Below are positions 36,401 to 44,395 of a DNA stretch of 64,000 bases, one piece after another. This DNA is from Bacteroidales bacterium (GTDB lineage: Bacteria; Bacteroidota; Bacteroidia; Bacteroidales; UBA12077), in contig DAOWGM010000144.1 of NCBI GenBank assembly GCA_030637515.1, forward strand, positions 1 to 64,000, in the 5' to 3' direction. The translations under genes were made by a program, and so were the position numbers. Each line of letters begins with the position of its first letter. Position 1 is the first letter of the stretch. Under the pieces are notes generated by a model. It had not been told where the DNA came from. It saw only the letters and a program-made list of their open reading frames with translations, and ran no database searches.

Positions 36401-39400
36401 GGGTGTGATTCTACAGTAATTAACTTTGTGAATAACTCCTCAGCTTGGACAACAATTTACGATTGGAGTTTTGGTGATGGAACAAGTTCTAATATGACCA
36501 CTCCAGAGCATATTTATAGAAACTTCACAAGTAGTGATGTTGATTATAAAACATTATTAAAAGTTACAACAGTAAATGGTTGTACAGATACCATTTCTAC
36601 AAACGTACGAATTCATCCTTATGTAAAAGCAGATTTTGCTATTGATCCTTCTGAAGGATGTTCTCCATTCATTTTAGATGTTGAGGCTGTTTCTTATCCT
36701 GGTATTGGTATATATAATTGGGATTTTGATAATGGTAATACTCCTTCAGGCATTAATCCTGTTGCAGAGACTTATTTAAATTCGAGTGGTATAACAGATA
36801 ATTACTTAATTGAGCTTTCAGTTATAGATGTTACCGGTAATTGTCACGATACTCTGACCATCCCTATTAATGTATTTTCAGAAGCAAAAGCTGACTTTAC
36901 TCCAATGGATGATATTGACTGTAATCCATTTGATATTACATTTGATGGAACACCAGCATTTAATGCTTTATTGTATAATTGGGATTTTGGTGATGGAGCT
37001 TCGTCTAATTCACAAAATCCATTTCATAGTTTTGTTAATACAACAGATGCTATAGTTCCTTATACAGTTAGTTTAGAAGTTACATCTGCTGATGGTTGTA
37101 CGCATGACACTTCAACAACTGTATCTGTTTACCCTTATGTTTTAGCCGACTTTGATATTAATATTGTAAATGGTTGTTCACCATTTGAAGTTCAGATAAC
37201 AAATAATTCTCGTGGTGGAAATTATCGTTTCTTCTGGGATGATGATAATTTATTAGTAGCCGATTCTACATTTGTTGTCAATAATACTTTTACAAAATGG
37301 TATTATAATAACAGTGGCACTACACAAACATTTAACCTAACATTAATCGCTGACAACGGAAATAACTGTTACGATACATTACAAAGAACCTTAACTGTAT
37401 ATACAGAAATTGATGCACAATTTTCTTTTGCACCTGTTGCTGGAAGTGGTTGTAATCCATTAACTGTTAATTTTACAAACAATACTATTAATGGAAACTC
37501 ATATAATTGGTACTTTGGCGACGGTTCTTCAACAACGATAGAATCCCCAGATCATACTTTTAACAATAATTCTACCAGTAATAAAATATTTGATGTTAAA
37601 ATGGTAGCAGAATCTGTAAATGAATGTATTGACTCAGCAAACACAATAATTACGGTTTATTCAAAAGTTGATGCCGGATTCTCTGTTGAAACAAGTGAGG
37701 GTTGTCCTCCGTTTAACACAACAATTACCAATACATCATATGGGAATATTGCCAATACTTATGAATGGCAAATAGATGGTATTCCGGTAGTTGGTTCACC
37801 TACCGACAAGTCAGATTTTACACATACATACACCAATGCAAATCATCTTGCATCGCAATATTACCAAGTTAAACTTATTACCGAAAACGCAGAGGCTTGT
37901 TCTTCTATACACATCGATACAATAACAGTTTACGAAAGTGTAACTGCCGGATATACAATGGATATTGATAATGGATGTAATCCCTTAGAAGTTCAGTTTA
38001 CGGATGCGGCACTAGTTCCAGCTTCTACAACATACATCTGGAATTTTGGCGATGGAGCATCATCTGGAACCGCCAATCCGACACATACTTTTTATAACCC
38101 CAGCAGAATAGCAGATTTAAATTATACTATTGAACAAATTGTATTATCTGCTAACTATTGTTCTGATACAGTAACTGATCAGGTTTCTGTTTACCATTTA
38201 CCATTATCGAAATTCTGGATTGATAATACATCATCATGTCCTGACCTTATTGCCAATATGAATAATTTTGAATCGAAAGGTTTTGATTCCTTTGAATGGA
38301 GATTTGGTGATGGGAATACAAATACTACTAATACAAGTTTAACTTATACTTATCCGAATACATTAGTTGATGTTGTTCAGAATTACGAATTAGAACATTG
38401 GGTTACTACTGCAAATGGGTGTAGCGATAGTACATCACTTGTATTAAATGTATTCCCAGATGTCATTGCTAACTTTACTGCAACTCCTCAGAATGGTTGT
38501 AGTCCTGTTACAGTGAGTTTTGATTCTGATCCTTCATCAAATCCTGCTAAATTCTTTTATTGGGATTTTGGAGGAGACGGAACATCCAACGACATTGCAC
38601 CGATTCATACTTTTACTAATACATGGTCTACAGATCGAGTTTATGATATTGTGATGATCGCAAGATCAGAGTATGATTGCAGAGATACTATTACTAAACC
38701 TGTTACGTCCTATGCACAGCCTATAGCCGAATTTGACGTAAACCCTGTTGTTCAAAGATTTCCTGACAATCAGGTTGACATAGATAATAAAACCAGTCCA
38801 ATTGCAGGTCCTTTTGATTATTTGTGGGAATTTGATGATACACAAACATCAACAACAAAAGAACCAGGAAGTCACCTGTATGATCATTGGGGTGAATATA
38901 ATATAAAACTGACTGTTAATAGCCAAACCAGTACTTGCAGCGATAATGTAATTAATACAATTACAATTCTGCCACCAGCTATAAATGCAGACTTTATTGC
39001 TGATAAAACAAAAGGCTGTCTGCATGGTGGATTTGATGTTACATTTACAGCAGCCTCTTCGTCTTACTCAGAAATTTATGATTATTTCTGGAAATTTGGT
39101 GATGGTAATTCTGCCACAGGACAAATTGTAAGTCATACTTACGAAAAGGCCGGCGTTTATTATGTGAAAATGACTGCCACTGGACTTGGAGGTGAGGATT
39201 ACGAATATGAGACTATACGTGTTTACTCTAATCCGGTTGCTAATTTTGAAGTCTCACCGAGATCAGTTATGCTAAATTACGATCTTGTTGGCAGAGTTGA
39301 GTTTTTCAATTTATCCGAGTGTAATGATACTACAGGGTGTGCATATTTGTGGGATTTTGGAGATGGTACAACAGGTATTTCAAGAGATCTTACTCATAAT

Positions 39401-39775
39401 TATACTGAGATAGGATTGTATGATATTGGATTAACTGTTACATCTGCAAACGGGTGTGTTGACTCTCTTTTAAAACCAGAAGAAGTAGAAATTTTAGGTG
39501 CTGGTAAAATTAAATTCCCTAATGCCTTTACACCAAATAACGATGGTCTGAATGATACATTTAGACCTGTATCGGAAGGAGTTATAAAATACGAACTACT
39601 TATTTACACCAGATGGGGAGAACTAATCTTTACTACAAAAGATTTAAGCGCTGGCTGGGATGGTATACTTAAAGGAAAACCGGCAAAACCTGATGTTTAT
39701 GTATGGAAAGCGGAAGGTAAATTTACAAATGGCAGAGCCTTTGAACTAGCAGGAGATGTAACCCTAATTAGATAA
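33422..39775 (+). CDS. Giant PKD-repeat surface protein with type B (gliding-type) sorting tail
   Basis: 2117 residues with a signal peptide (ends SVIAQ). Residues about 25-460 resemble the IgGFc-binding-like region found in Bacteroidota surface proteins (FWFAAPTL, then MVPTQNTHDNMTT). From about 545 to 2020 I count 17 PKD-like units of about 85 residues, each with GCxPLxVxFTNxS, a YxWDFGDG core and a GCxDTxxxxIxVYP end. Units 5, 9 and 11 have lost the FGDG. The last 90 residues, KFPNAFTPNNDGLNDTFRP to ELAGDVTLIR, form the gliding-motility-associated (type B) T9SS sorting domain. It is divergent from the type A giant across 80 bases. Adhesive or structural surface function is inferred. Confidence 0.88.
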   Translation: MSFFNKFLTLLTFCFFLSTSVIAQMDNEFWFAAPTLTTDCVSGGCTGGEPIYLRIGTIDWDAKVLVTIPITGDTIAYIDVLGGGGATIDLTAWRANIETGQGIDNTGILVQSWNETTNSVSGILITAFYEIGMASRDADNFVLKGGNAIGTSFMVPTQNTHDNMTTIAPLPVHGVYIVATEAADIDITLPPTASANGFPAGASIPTFHLDAGETYGLIATSNLGVNHLAGTTIESTGNIAVTMSDDAVDYGTKEDLNGDQIIPLNLIGSDYVVIGGPGANGSEVFITVVNDGTSIDYVDDFGVTQTVGPFAAKTVFSYSLSTGNNSFVNATNNILVYQLTSFQDFGGAILPPINGCTGSQDVSIFRPTTQRFHMYIMVPTGATDAFLVDGVAIPELQPSEFTDLGNGWSVITDATWSHSAIDDGVVSKIVNTEEVFHLGVVSTIAANGTSYGYFSDYGVSNASAMEVGDASQFASVCFGDSIQLTATGGSIFSWYNKATGNPDYLNDPNIQSPVLTNIPVGQYIYEVAISGACVSDTLEIWIQIKEGIDAFFQVDDAIGCAPHYVKIDNYTSGGDDFRWDFEGDGFDVITNDSAAVTNHTYYNTSSTDTAYYLKLFAKNPSGCSDNFTRYIQVFPEITAGFNQNFDIGCNPLSVQFTDTSSGNLNQNYWEFGDGDVAVDSIDPFHIYENVNTTDTIYTVTLINTSPYNCKDTATKSITVNPFIEARFSIDKNVGCAPLEVNVTNLSRGGITSYSWDYGDGFTSTDQNPTPNPHIYTNLTNLPIDDTLRLVVANANGCTDTLERIIRVYPIIKADYAVDVDEGCNTLDVVFTNNSTGATTVDWNFGDGISSNSTAATINHSYNNYFTHDTIFGFSLHVESDYGCSDDTTGNITVYRTFADFKIDTAQGCSPLNVNIINTSIGDINIYEWFYDDGSPVDNNINPVSHPYTNITGAPVTHNLKLRVSGNGGCKDSLTLPIDVYSEVTAAFTPTNIVGCDSTVINFVNNSSAWTTIYDWSFGDGTSSNMTTPEHIYRNFTSSDVDYKTLLKVTTVNGCTDTISTNVRIHPYVKADFAIDPSEGCSPFILDVEAVSYPGIGIYNWDFDNGNTPSGINPVAETYLNSSGITDNYLIELSVIDVTGNCHDTLTIPINVFSEAKADFTPMDDIDCNPFDITFDGTPAFNALLYNWDFGDGASSNSQNPFHSFVNTTDAIVPYTVSLEVTSADGCTHDTSTTVSVYPYVLADFDINIVNGCSPFEVQITNNSRGGNYRFFWDDDNLLVADSTFVVNNTFTKWYYNNSGTTQTFNLTLIADNGNNCYDTLQRTLTVYTEIDAQFSFAPVAGSGCNPLTVNFTNNTINGNSYNWYFGDGSSTTIESPDHTFNNNSTSNKIFDVKMVAESVNECIDSANTIITVYSKVDAGFSVETSEGCPPFNTTITNTSYGNIANTYEWQIDGIPVVGSPTDKSDFTHTYTNANHLASQYYQVKLITENAEACSSIHIDTITVYESVTAGYTMDIDNGCNPLEVQFTDAALVPASTTYIWNFGDGASSGTANPTHTFYNPSRIADLNYTIEQIVLSANYCSDTVTDQVSVYHLPLSKFWIDNTSSCPDLIANMNNFESKGFDSFEWRFGDGNTNTTNTSLTYTYPNTLVDVVQNYELEHWVTTANGCSDSTSLVLNVFPDVIANFTATPQNGCSPVTVSFDSDPSSNPAKFFYWDFGGDGTSNDIAPIHTFTNTWSTDRVYDIVMIARSEYDCRDTITKPVTSYAQPIAEFDVNPVVQRFPDNQVDIDNKTSPIAGPFDYLWEFDDTQTSTTKEPGSHLYDHWGEYNIKLTVNSQTSTCSDNVINTITILPPAINADFIADKTKGCLHGGFDVTFTAASSSYSEIYDYFWKFGDGNSATGQIVSHTYEKAGVYYVKMTATGLGGEDYEYETIRVYSNPVANFEVSPRSVMLNYDLVGRVEFFNLSECNDTTGCAYLWDFGDGTTGISRDLTHNYTEIGLYDIGLTVTSANGCVDSLLKPEEVEILGAGKIKFPNAFTPNNDGLNDTFRPVSEGVIKYELLIYTRWGELIFTTKDLSAGWDGILKGKPAKPDVYVWKAEGKFTNGRAFELAGDVTLIR

Positions 39776-39901
39776 TTAGAACCCTAATTATTAGAAACAA
39801 TTAATTTGATGTGACTAAAAGTAATTTTGTATTTAAACATTAAGTTTTATATGCTGTTATTCAGAGTAAGATCTTTAAAATCTATATACCTGAGCTAACA
39901 G

Positions 39902-40339
39902 ATGAAAAAGGAAAAGACATCGCCAACAAAATTATTATCTGATAAAAATAAGGGCATTATTTTATTTGATGGATTTTGTAATTTATGTTCTTGGGCGGTT
40001 CAGTTTATTATAAAGAGAGATTCAAAAAATTATTTCAGATTTGCTTCTTTACAATCAAATATTGCTGAACAATTTTTAGAGGAATTCAATATTCCAAAGA
40101 GATTTTATCAATCGCTTGTTTTAATAGAAAATAATCAGATTTATTTTCAATCGGATGCTGCATTAAAAATTACAAGGAAATTAAAAGGGCATTGGTCTAT
40201 TTTCTATTATTTTATTACAATTCCAAAGCCCGTGAGAGATTATATTTATAATATAATAGCAGTAAATCGCTTCAAATGGTTTGGTAAAAAAGATAGTTGT
40301 TATACCCCAAGAAAAGATTATTCTGAGAAGTTTTTATAA
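39902..40339 (+). CDS. DCC-family thiol-disulfide oxidoreductase (DUF393)
   Basis: A 145-residue protein with the diagnostic DGFCNLCSWAV motif, a CxxC-like pair three residues apart in a thioredoxin-like start, then IIKRDSKNYFRFASLQS. The family is widespread but poorly characterised, and redox activity is predicted and not shown. There is no signal peptide, so it is cytoplasmic or peripheral. It stands alone between the PKD giant and the convergent DUF4924 gene, overlapping the latter by six bases. A TAATTTTG at 39822-39829 is a possible -7 box. Confidence 0.85.
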   Translation: MKKEKTSPTKLLSDKNKGIILFDGFCNLCSWAVQFIIKRDSKNYFRFASLQSNIAEQFLEEFNIPKRFYQSLVLIENNQIYFQSDAALKITRKLKGHWSIFYYFITIPKPVRDYIYNIIAVNRFKWFGKKDSCYTPRKDYSEKFL

Positions 40340-40876
40340 TTCCAGTTTCCCTTCTTCATCTAATTTATAATTTTTGCTTAGCAAGCCTATTAACTGGCTA
40401 ACACTACTTAATGCAGAAATTGTATCGGGAGATATTGTTTTTTGCTGTAAACGAAGCATTAATAATCCATATAATCCATTAAAACAAGCTTCAATTTCAT
40501 TCTCAACTGTTCCTTTTGATTTATTCATTAACTCAACAATTCCTGATTTTGCTTTATTATACAAATCAATATAATCAAGTTGTTCCGGAGATTTTAGAAG
40601 TACAAGATGAAATTCATAAAGATCATTTACAGTATTTTGCACAAATTGTAGATGCCCTGACTTGGTTTTTTGCTCTTCTTTCATAAAGTCGATTAAACCT
40701 TCATACCAGTTTTTAATTTCTTTTTTTACCGAATCTGGTTGTTCAAATCGTTGTACTATATTTTTATCTATTTCCTTTATATCAAGTCCATAAGCACGAA
40801 TAAGATCTTCAATTTGCCACATGTATAAAATATACTCTGCAATGCTTTCTCTTTTCTTTTGTCGGGCAATAATCAT
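40334..40876 (-). CDS. DUF4924 family protein
   Basis: A 180-residue, mostly helical cytoplasmic protein starting MIIARQKKRESIAEYILYMWQIEDLIRA, given here only to show the family signature (basic start, then YMWQIEDLIRA). DUF4924 is restricted to Bacteroidota and has no known function. It starts two bases after the S4-domain gene, so the two are probably cotranscribed. A role near ribosome quality control is only a guess from that neighbour. Confidence 0.75.
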   Translation of the reverse strand: MIIARQKKRESIAEYILYMWQIEDLIRAYGLDIKEIDKNIVQRFEQPDSVKKEIKNWYEGLIDFMKEEQKTKSGHLQFVQNTVNDLYEFHLVLLKSPEQLDYIDLYNKAKSGIVELMNKSKGTVENEIEACFNGLYGLLMLRLQQKTISPDTISALSSVSQLIGLLSKNYKLDEEGKLEL

Positions 40877-40878
40877 AA

Positions 40879-41265
40879 TTATATTTTCTTTTTTAAATCT
40901 TCAATTAAACGTCGTTCTCTTTTAGTTGGCCTTCCAATTCCTCTGTCTCTCATTTCAAAGCCTGTAAGCCTTTGCATATCAATCTTTAACTTTTCTTCGT
41001 CTGGTGTAATATCCTTTACATAATCAACAACAATTGAAGCTGCTTGCCTTTTCCCTAATAATCCTAATACTTTATATTGAAATGTTACTGGAGGTCTTTT
41101 TATATGAACAATCTCTCCAACCTTAATAACACGAGATGGTTTAACCTGAACATCATCGATTAAAACTTTTCCTTTCTTACAAGCTTCTGCTGCCTGACTT
41201 CGTGTTTTAAAAATCCTGACAGCCCATAACCATTTATCTATACGAAGATTTTGTTCGTTTTGCAT
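40879..41265 (-). CDS. S4-domain RNA-binding protein, Hsp15-like
   Basis: 128 residues with an N-terminal S4 RNA-binding domain (RIDKWLWAVRIFKTRSQAAE, then GKVLIDD) and a basic C-terminal tail (RPTKRERRLIEDLKKK). This is the Hsp15/RqcH-associated family, which binds 50S subunits carrying stalled peptidyl-tRNA. It clusters with pth, which rescues peptidyl-tRNA, and with rplY, so the neighbourhood is concerned with translation. The exact function in Bacteroidota has not been proven. Confidence 0.88.
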   Translation of the reverse strand: MQNEQNLRIDKWLWAVRIFKTRSQAAEACKKGKVLIDDVQVKPSRVIKVGEIVHIKRPPVTFQYKVLGLLGKRQAASIVVDYVKDITPDEEKLKIDMQRLTGFEMRDRGIGRPTKRERRLIEDLKKKI

Positions 41266-41339
41266 ATCTGATATTAAAATAAATCAAGTAAACAAAAATA
41301 AAGATTAAGCAGAAGTAAAAAAAATATTACTTATAAAGA

Positions 41340-41903
41340 CTACCTATTATTAAACTCATTCATGGTATTTGCAACTCCAATAGTTCCAAAACTTTTTATG
41401 ATTTCGATTGCCAAGTCGGTTCTTTCAGAAAGTTGTGCTTTTTCGTCATCATCCCATGGACTAAGAACATAATGAGCCTGAGCTCCCTTCGGATAATTAT
41501 TTCCTATTCCAAATCTTAATCTTGAATAATTTTGATGACCCAAATTCAGATTGATATCTTTCAATCCATTATGTCCGGCATCAGCTCCTTTTGGTCTTAA
41601 ACGTAAAGCACCAAATGGCAATGCCACATCATCAACTAATACCAGCATCTTTTCAACAGAAATCTTTTCCTTTTGCAACCAGTAGTTTACAGCTTTACCA
41701 CTTAAGTTCATAAAAGTAGTAGGTTTTATGAGTACAAAGGTTCTTCCTTTATATTTATATTCTGCCCGAAAAGCATAACGACGGTCCTGAAAAGAAATAT
41801 TGGATGCATTAGCTAATGCATCCAATATTTTAAATCCAATATTATGTCGGGTATTGATATACTCGTTACCCATATTTCCTAAACCGACAATAAGGTACTT
41901 CAT
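41340..41903 (-). CDS. pth: Peptidyl-tRNA hydrolase
   Basis: Cleaves peptidyl-tRNA released from stalled ribosomes. The 187 residues contain LIVGLGNMGNEYINTRHNIGF in segments, with the catalytic His in TRHNIGF, then PTTFMNLSG, VDDVALPFGALRLR and GADAGHNGLKDI, all family hallmarks. The length is normal. It starts 23 bases after rplY ends, a common L25-pth pairing in bacteria. Confidence 0.96.
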   Translation of the reverse strand: MKYLIVGLGNMGNEYINTRHNIGFKILDALANASNISFQDRRYAFRAEYKYKGRTFVLIKPTTFMNLSGKAVNYWLQKEKISVEKMLVLVDDVALPFGALRLRPKGADAGHNGLKDINLNLGHQNYSRLRFGIGNNYPKGAQAHYVLSPWDDDEKAQLSERTDLAIEIIKSFGTIGVANTMNEFNNR

Positions 41904-41926
41904 ACCAATTATCTGTTTAAATTATA

Positions 41927-42601
41927 TTATTCTTTTCCTTCAGCAGCTGGAGCTTTTCCCCCTTCAGCAGCACCTTCAGTTTTTTCACCTTCAGCACCTT
42001 CTTCTCCTTCTTCTCCTTCTTCTCCTTCTTCTCCTTCTTCAACTTCATCAACAACGGCAGCACGTGCAGTTTTAACTAATATTACAACAGCATTGTCAGG
42101 CTCCATAAACTCAAGACCTTCAATTTTTAAATCAGCAATCTTAATTGATTGACCAATTACTAAATCAGCAATGTCAATTTTTATATCATCAGGTAAAACA
42201 GAAAGTAAACCTTTTACTTTTACCTTTCTCATTTTCTGAACTAATCTACCGCCATTAATAACTCCAACAGGAGTACCTTCAGTTACTACAGGCATTTGAA
42301 TCCATAACGGCTCTTTTTCTGTTACTTCAAAAAAGTCTGCATGAATAATTTTATCAGATACAGGATGGAACTGAATAGCTCTTAAAACTGCCTGATGCTT
42401 TTTACCATCAATATCTAAATTTACAAGATATGCATTTGGTGTAAACACTAATTTTTTAAAAGATCTCTCATGAGTATGAAAATGTACATTTTCCCCATTA
42501 CCATACACTACGCAAGGTATTTGATCTTCTTTTCTTAAACTCTTAGAAGTTGTTTTTCCAACTTTTTCTCTTAAACTACCTTTAATTTCAACTGATTTCA
42601 T
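41927..42601 (-). CDS. rplY: 50S ribosomal protein L25/Ctc
   Basis: 5S rRNA-binding protein of the long Ctc form, 224 residues. The N-terminal L25 domain (KGSLREKVGKTTSKSLRKE, then IPCVVYG) is followed by the TL5 C-terminal domain (about 95-185). The last ~38 residues are a low-complexity acidic tail of EEG repeats, then KTEGAAEGGKAPAAEG. The tail is encoded by a tandem nucleotide repeat. The stop is followed by pth. A possible -7 box, TATATTTG, is at 42699-42706. Confidence 0.95.
   Translation of the reverse strand: MKSVEIKGSLREKVGKTTSKSLRKEDQIPCVVYGNGENVHFHTHERSFKKLVFTPNAYLVNLDIDGKKHQAVLRAIQFHPVSDKIIHADFFEVTEKEPLWIQMPVVTEGTPVGVINGGRLVQKMRKVKVKGLLSVLPDDIKIDIADLVIGQSIKIADLKIEGLEFMEPDNAVVILVKTARAAVVDEVEEGEEGEEGEEGEEGAEGEKTEGAAEGGKAPAAEGKE
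42001..42041. repeat. Tandem nine-base repeat within rplY
   Basis: Roughly four and a half copies of the nine-base unit CTTCTTCTC run across this stretch. On the minus strand they encode Gly-Glu-Glu repeats in the tail of L25. Near-perfect identity between copies suggests recent expansion by slippage, always in frame because the unit is a multiple of three. Confidence 0.8.
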
Positions 42602-42698
42602 TTTTTTTAATTGCGTGCTACTCAGAATAATACTAAAATTTCAAAAGCTTCTTATTCCCCATCACACTTTTTTACAATATGCTTTTTATTTTGGTGTG

Positions 42699-42706
42699 CA
42701 AATATA
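42699..42706 (-). promoter_or_regulatory. Possible -7 box for rplY-pth
   Basis: TATATTTG on the minus strand matches TAnnTTTG and lies between the prs stop and rplY, about 98 bases before the rplY start. No TTG box is seen at the usual distance because the upstream sequence is prs coding. Confidence 0.35.
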
Positions 42707-42711
42707 TAATA

Positions 42712-43650
42712 TTAAACTATAAAATTCGAACTTATCGACTGATAATTATATACTTTATTAATTACATCAGCAAAAACATCTGCCACAGTAAGTACTTTAA
42801 TCTTGTCGGATATTGGTTTTATAGGTAATGAATCAGTAACTACCAACTCTGTTATTCCAGAATCATTAATTCTTTCATAAGCAGGTCCAGATAAAACTGC
42901 ATGAGTAGCAAATGCTCTTACACTAAGTGCTCCCTTTTCCATCATCATATCAGCAGCTTTTGTAACAGTACCTGCCGTATCAATCATATCATCAAGAATA
43001 ATTACGTTTTTCCCCTCAACATCGCCAATAACTGTCATTTCTGCAATAACATTTGCTTTTTTTCTTGATTTATGACAAATAACCATAGGTGTTTCTAAAA
43101 ATTTAGAATATGCATTAGCTCTTTTTGTTCCTCCCATATCAGGTGCTGCAATAACAAGGTTGTCAAGATTTAAATTCTTTATATATGGAACAAAAATTGA
43201 TGATGCATAAAGATGATCAACAGGAAGATCGAAAAAACCCTGAATTTGGTCAGCATGCAAATCTAATGTCATTATACGATCAACACCTGCTGCTGTAAGT
43301 AAATTTGCAACAAGTTTAGCTCCTATAGAAACTCTTGGTTTATCTTTTCTGTCTTGACGTGCAAAACCAAAATATGGCATTACAGCAACTACTTTATAAG
43401 CTGATGCTCTTTTTGCTGCGTCAATCATCAAAAGAAGTTCCATTAAATTGTCTGAAGGAGGAAAAGTTGACTGAATTATAAATACATATGCTCCACGAAC
43501 AGTTTCTTCATAAGAAGTTTGAAACTCACCGTCGCTAAATTCAATAAACTCTGTACTACCAAGATCTATACCATATTCTTTTGCTATTTTTTCTGCAATA
43601 TATCGTGACTTGGTTCCTGAAAAAATTTTAATTGGAGGTTGAAGACTCAT
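42712..43650 (-). CDS. prs: Ribose-phosphate pyrophosphokinase
   Basis: Makes PRPP from ribose 5-phosphate and ATP for nucleotide, histidine and tryptophan synthesis. The 312 residues show IKIFSGTKSRYIAEKIA, the ATP-binding PYFGFARQDRK, the metal-binding DLHADQIQGFFDLPVDHL in segments, the VIAAPDMGGTKRA flexible loop, and the PRPP-binding VIILDDMIDTAGT. The length is typical of class I enzymes. A single-gene unit is likely, with a TAAATTTG -7 box at 43693-43700, about 43 bases upstream. Confidence 0.96.
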   Translation of the reverse strand: MSLQPPIKIFSGTKSRYIAEKIAKEYGIDLGSTEFIEFSDGEFQTSYEETVRGAYVFIIQSTFPPSDNLMELLLMIDAAKRASAYKVVAVMPYFGFARQDRKDKPRVSIGAKLVANLLTAAGVDRIMTLDLHADQIQGFFDLPVDHLYASSIFVPYIKNLNLDNLVIAAPDMGGTKRANAYSKFLETPMVICHKSRKKANVIAEMTVIGDVEGKNVIILDDMIDTAGTVTKAADMMMEKGALSVRAFATHAVLSGPAYERINDSGITELVVTDSLPIKPISDKIKVLTVADVFADVINKVYNYQSISSNFIV

Positions 43651-43692
43651 TGTATCTAATTTTCAATAATTTTATACTTGTTTTAGGAATTG

Positions 43693-43700
43693 CAAATTTA
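43693..43700 (-). promoter_or_regulatory. Possible -7 box for prs
   Basis: TAAATTTG on the minus strand matches TAnnTTTG at a sensible distance before the prs ATG (43650). No clear -33 TTG box is seen. Confidence 0.4.
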
Positions 43701-43752
43701 TAAATATCATTTTATTTTACACCTTCTTTTGCAGGAAATTTGCTTTACAATA

Positions 43753-44355
43753 CTAAATATTTACAGAGACGTTTATATTGTCAATAAAATCCAGTAGTTC
43801 AGTTCTTCCTTGTCTGTTTTCAGCAGATGTAATAAAAATATCAGGAAGCTTCTCCCATTCTTTTAACATCTCCTTCTTATAATGCATTATGTTTTTATTT
43901 ACTGCTGAACTCGATAATTTATCTGCTTTTGTGAACACCATTACAAAAGGAACCTGTTTTCCTCCCAACCATTTCATAAAACCTAAATCATTTTTTTGAG
44001 GTGCATGACGTGAATCTAAAAGAACAAACATACACATAAGGTTCTCTCTGTGTAATGCATAATCATTAATAAGTTTATTAAAATCTTTACGCATTGATTT
44101 CCCAACTTTAGCATAACCATAGCCAGGCAAATCGGTTAATACCCAATTTTCATTTACTATAAATTGATTAATCAACTGTGTTTTACCAGGACTCTGAGAT
44201 ATTTTAGCTAGTTTCTTTCTTTCCAGTAACATATTTATTAACGAAGATTTTCCAACATTTGATCTGCCAACAAAAGCATATTCGGGAGTGTTGTTTTTCG
44301 GACAATCTTTATAGCTTACATAACTTGATACAAATTCTGCTGATTTAATCTCCAT
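43753..44355 (-). CDS. engB: Ribosome biogenesis GTPase EngB/YsxC
   Basis: An essential GTPase for 50S assembly. I use ATG 44355 (MEIKSAEFVSSYVSY), the usual family start, 40 bases past the stop of the LysE-type gene. The in-frame ATG at 44433 overlaps that gene and adds 26 cysteine-rich residues without family support. G motifs are complete: GRSNVGKSSLIN (G1), a threonine in PGKTQLINQF (G2), DLPGYGYAK (G3), TKADK (G4) and SAENRQG (G5). The length of 200 aa is normal. Confidence 0.95.
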   Translation of the reverse strand: MEIKSAEFVSSYVSYKDCPKNNTPEYAFVGRSNVGKSSLINMLLERKKLAKISQSPGKTQLINQFIVNENWVLTDLPGYGYAKVGKSMRKDFNKLINDYALHRENLMCMFVLLDSRHAPQKNDLGFMKWLGGKQVPFVMVFTKADKLSSSAVNKNIMHYKKEMLKEWEKLPDIFITSAENRQGRTELLDFIDNINVSVNI

Positions 44356-44395
44356 TACTATTATCTTAAATTTAATAAAAAATACTCTTAAATAT

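Noticed and set aside
35060-39490. Repetitive DNA that might be a CRISPR array or transposon-derived repeats
   Set aside because: The repeats are long, imperfect and in one reading frame, encoding PKD domains.
39761-39790. Ten-base direct repeat ACCCTAATTA across the stop of the PKD gene as an insertion target duplication
   Set aside because: The copies are only 20 bases apart with no element between them; a small local duplication is enough.
41800-42075. Plus-strand open frame rich in leucine and glutamine antisense to pth and rplY
   Set aside because: Its composition is simply the complement of the GAA/GGA repeat in rplY and it has no family features.
43652-43752. A small RNA gene between prs and engB
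   Set aside because: Only a -7 box for prs is recognisable and no stable hairpin or T-run was seen.
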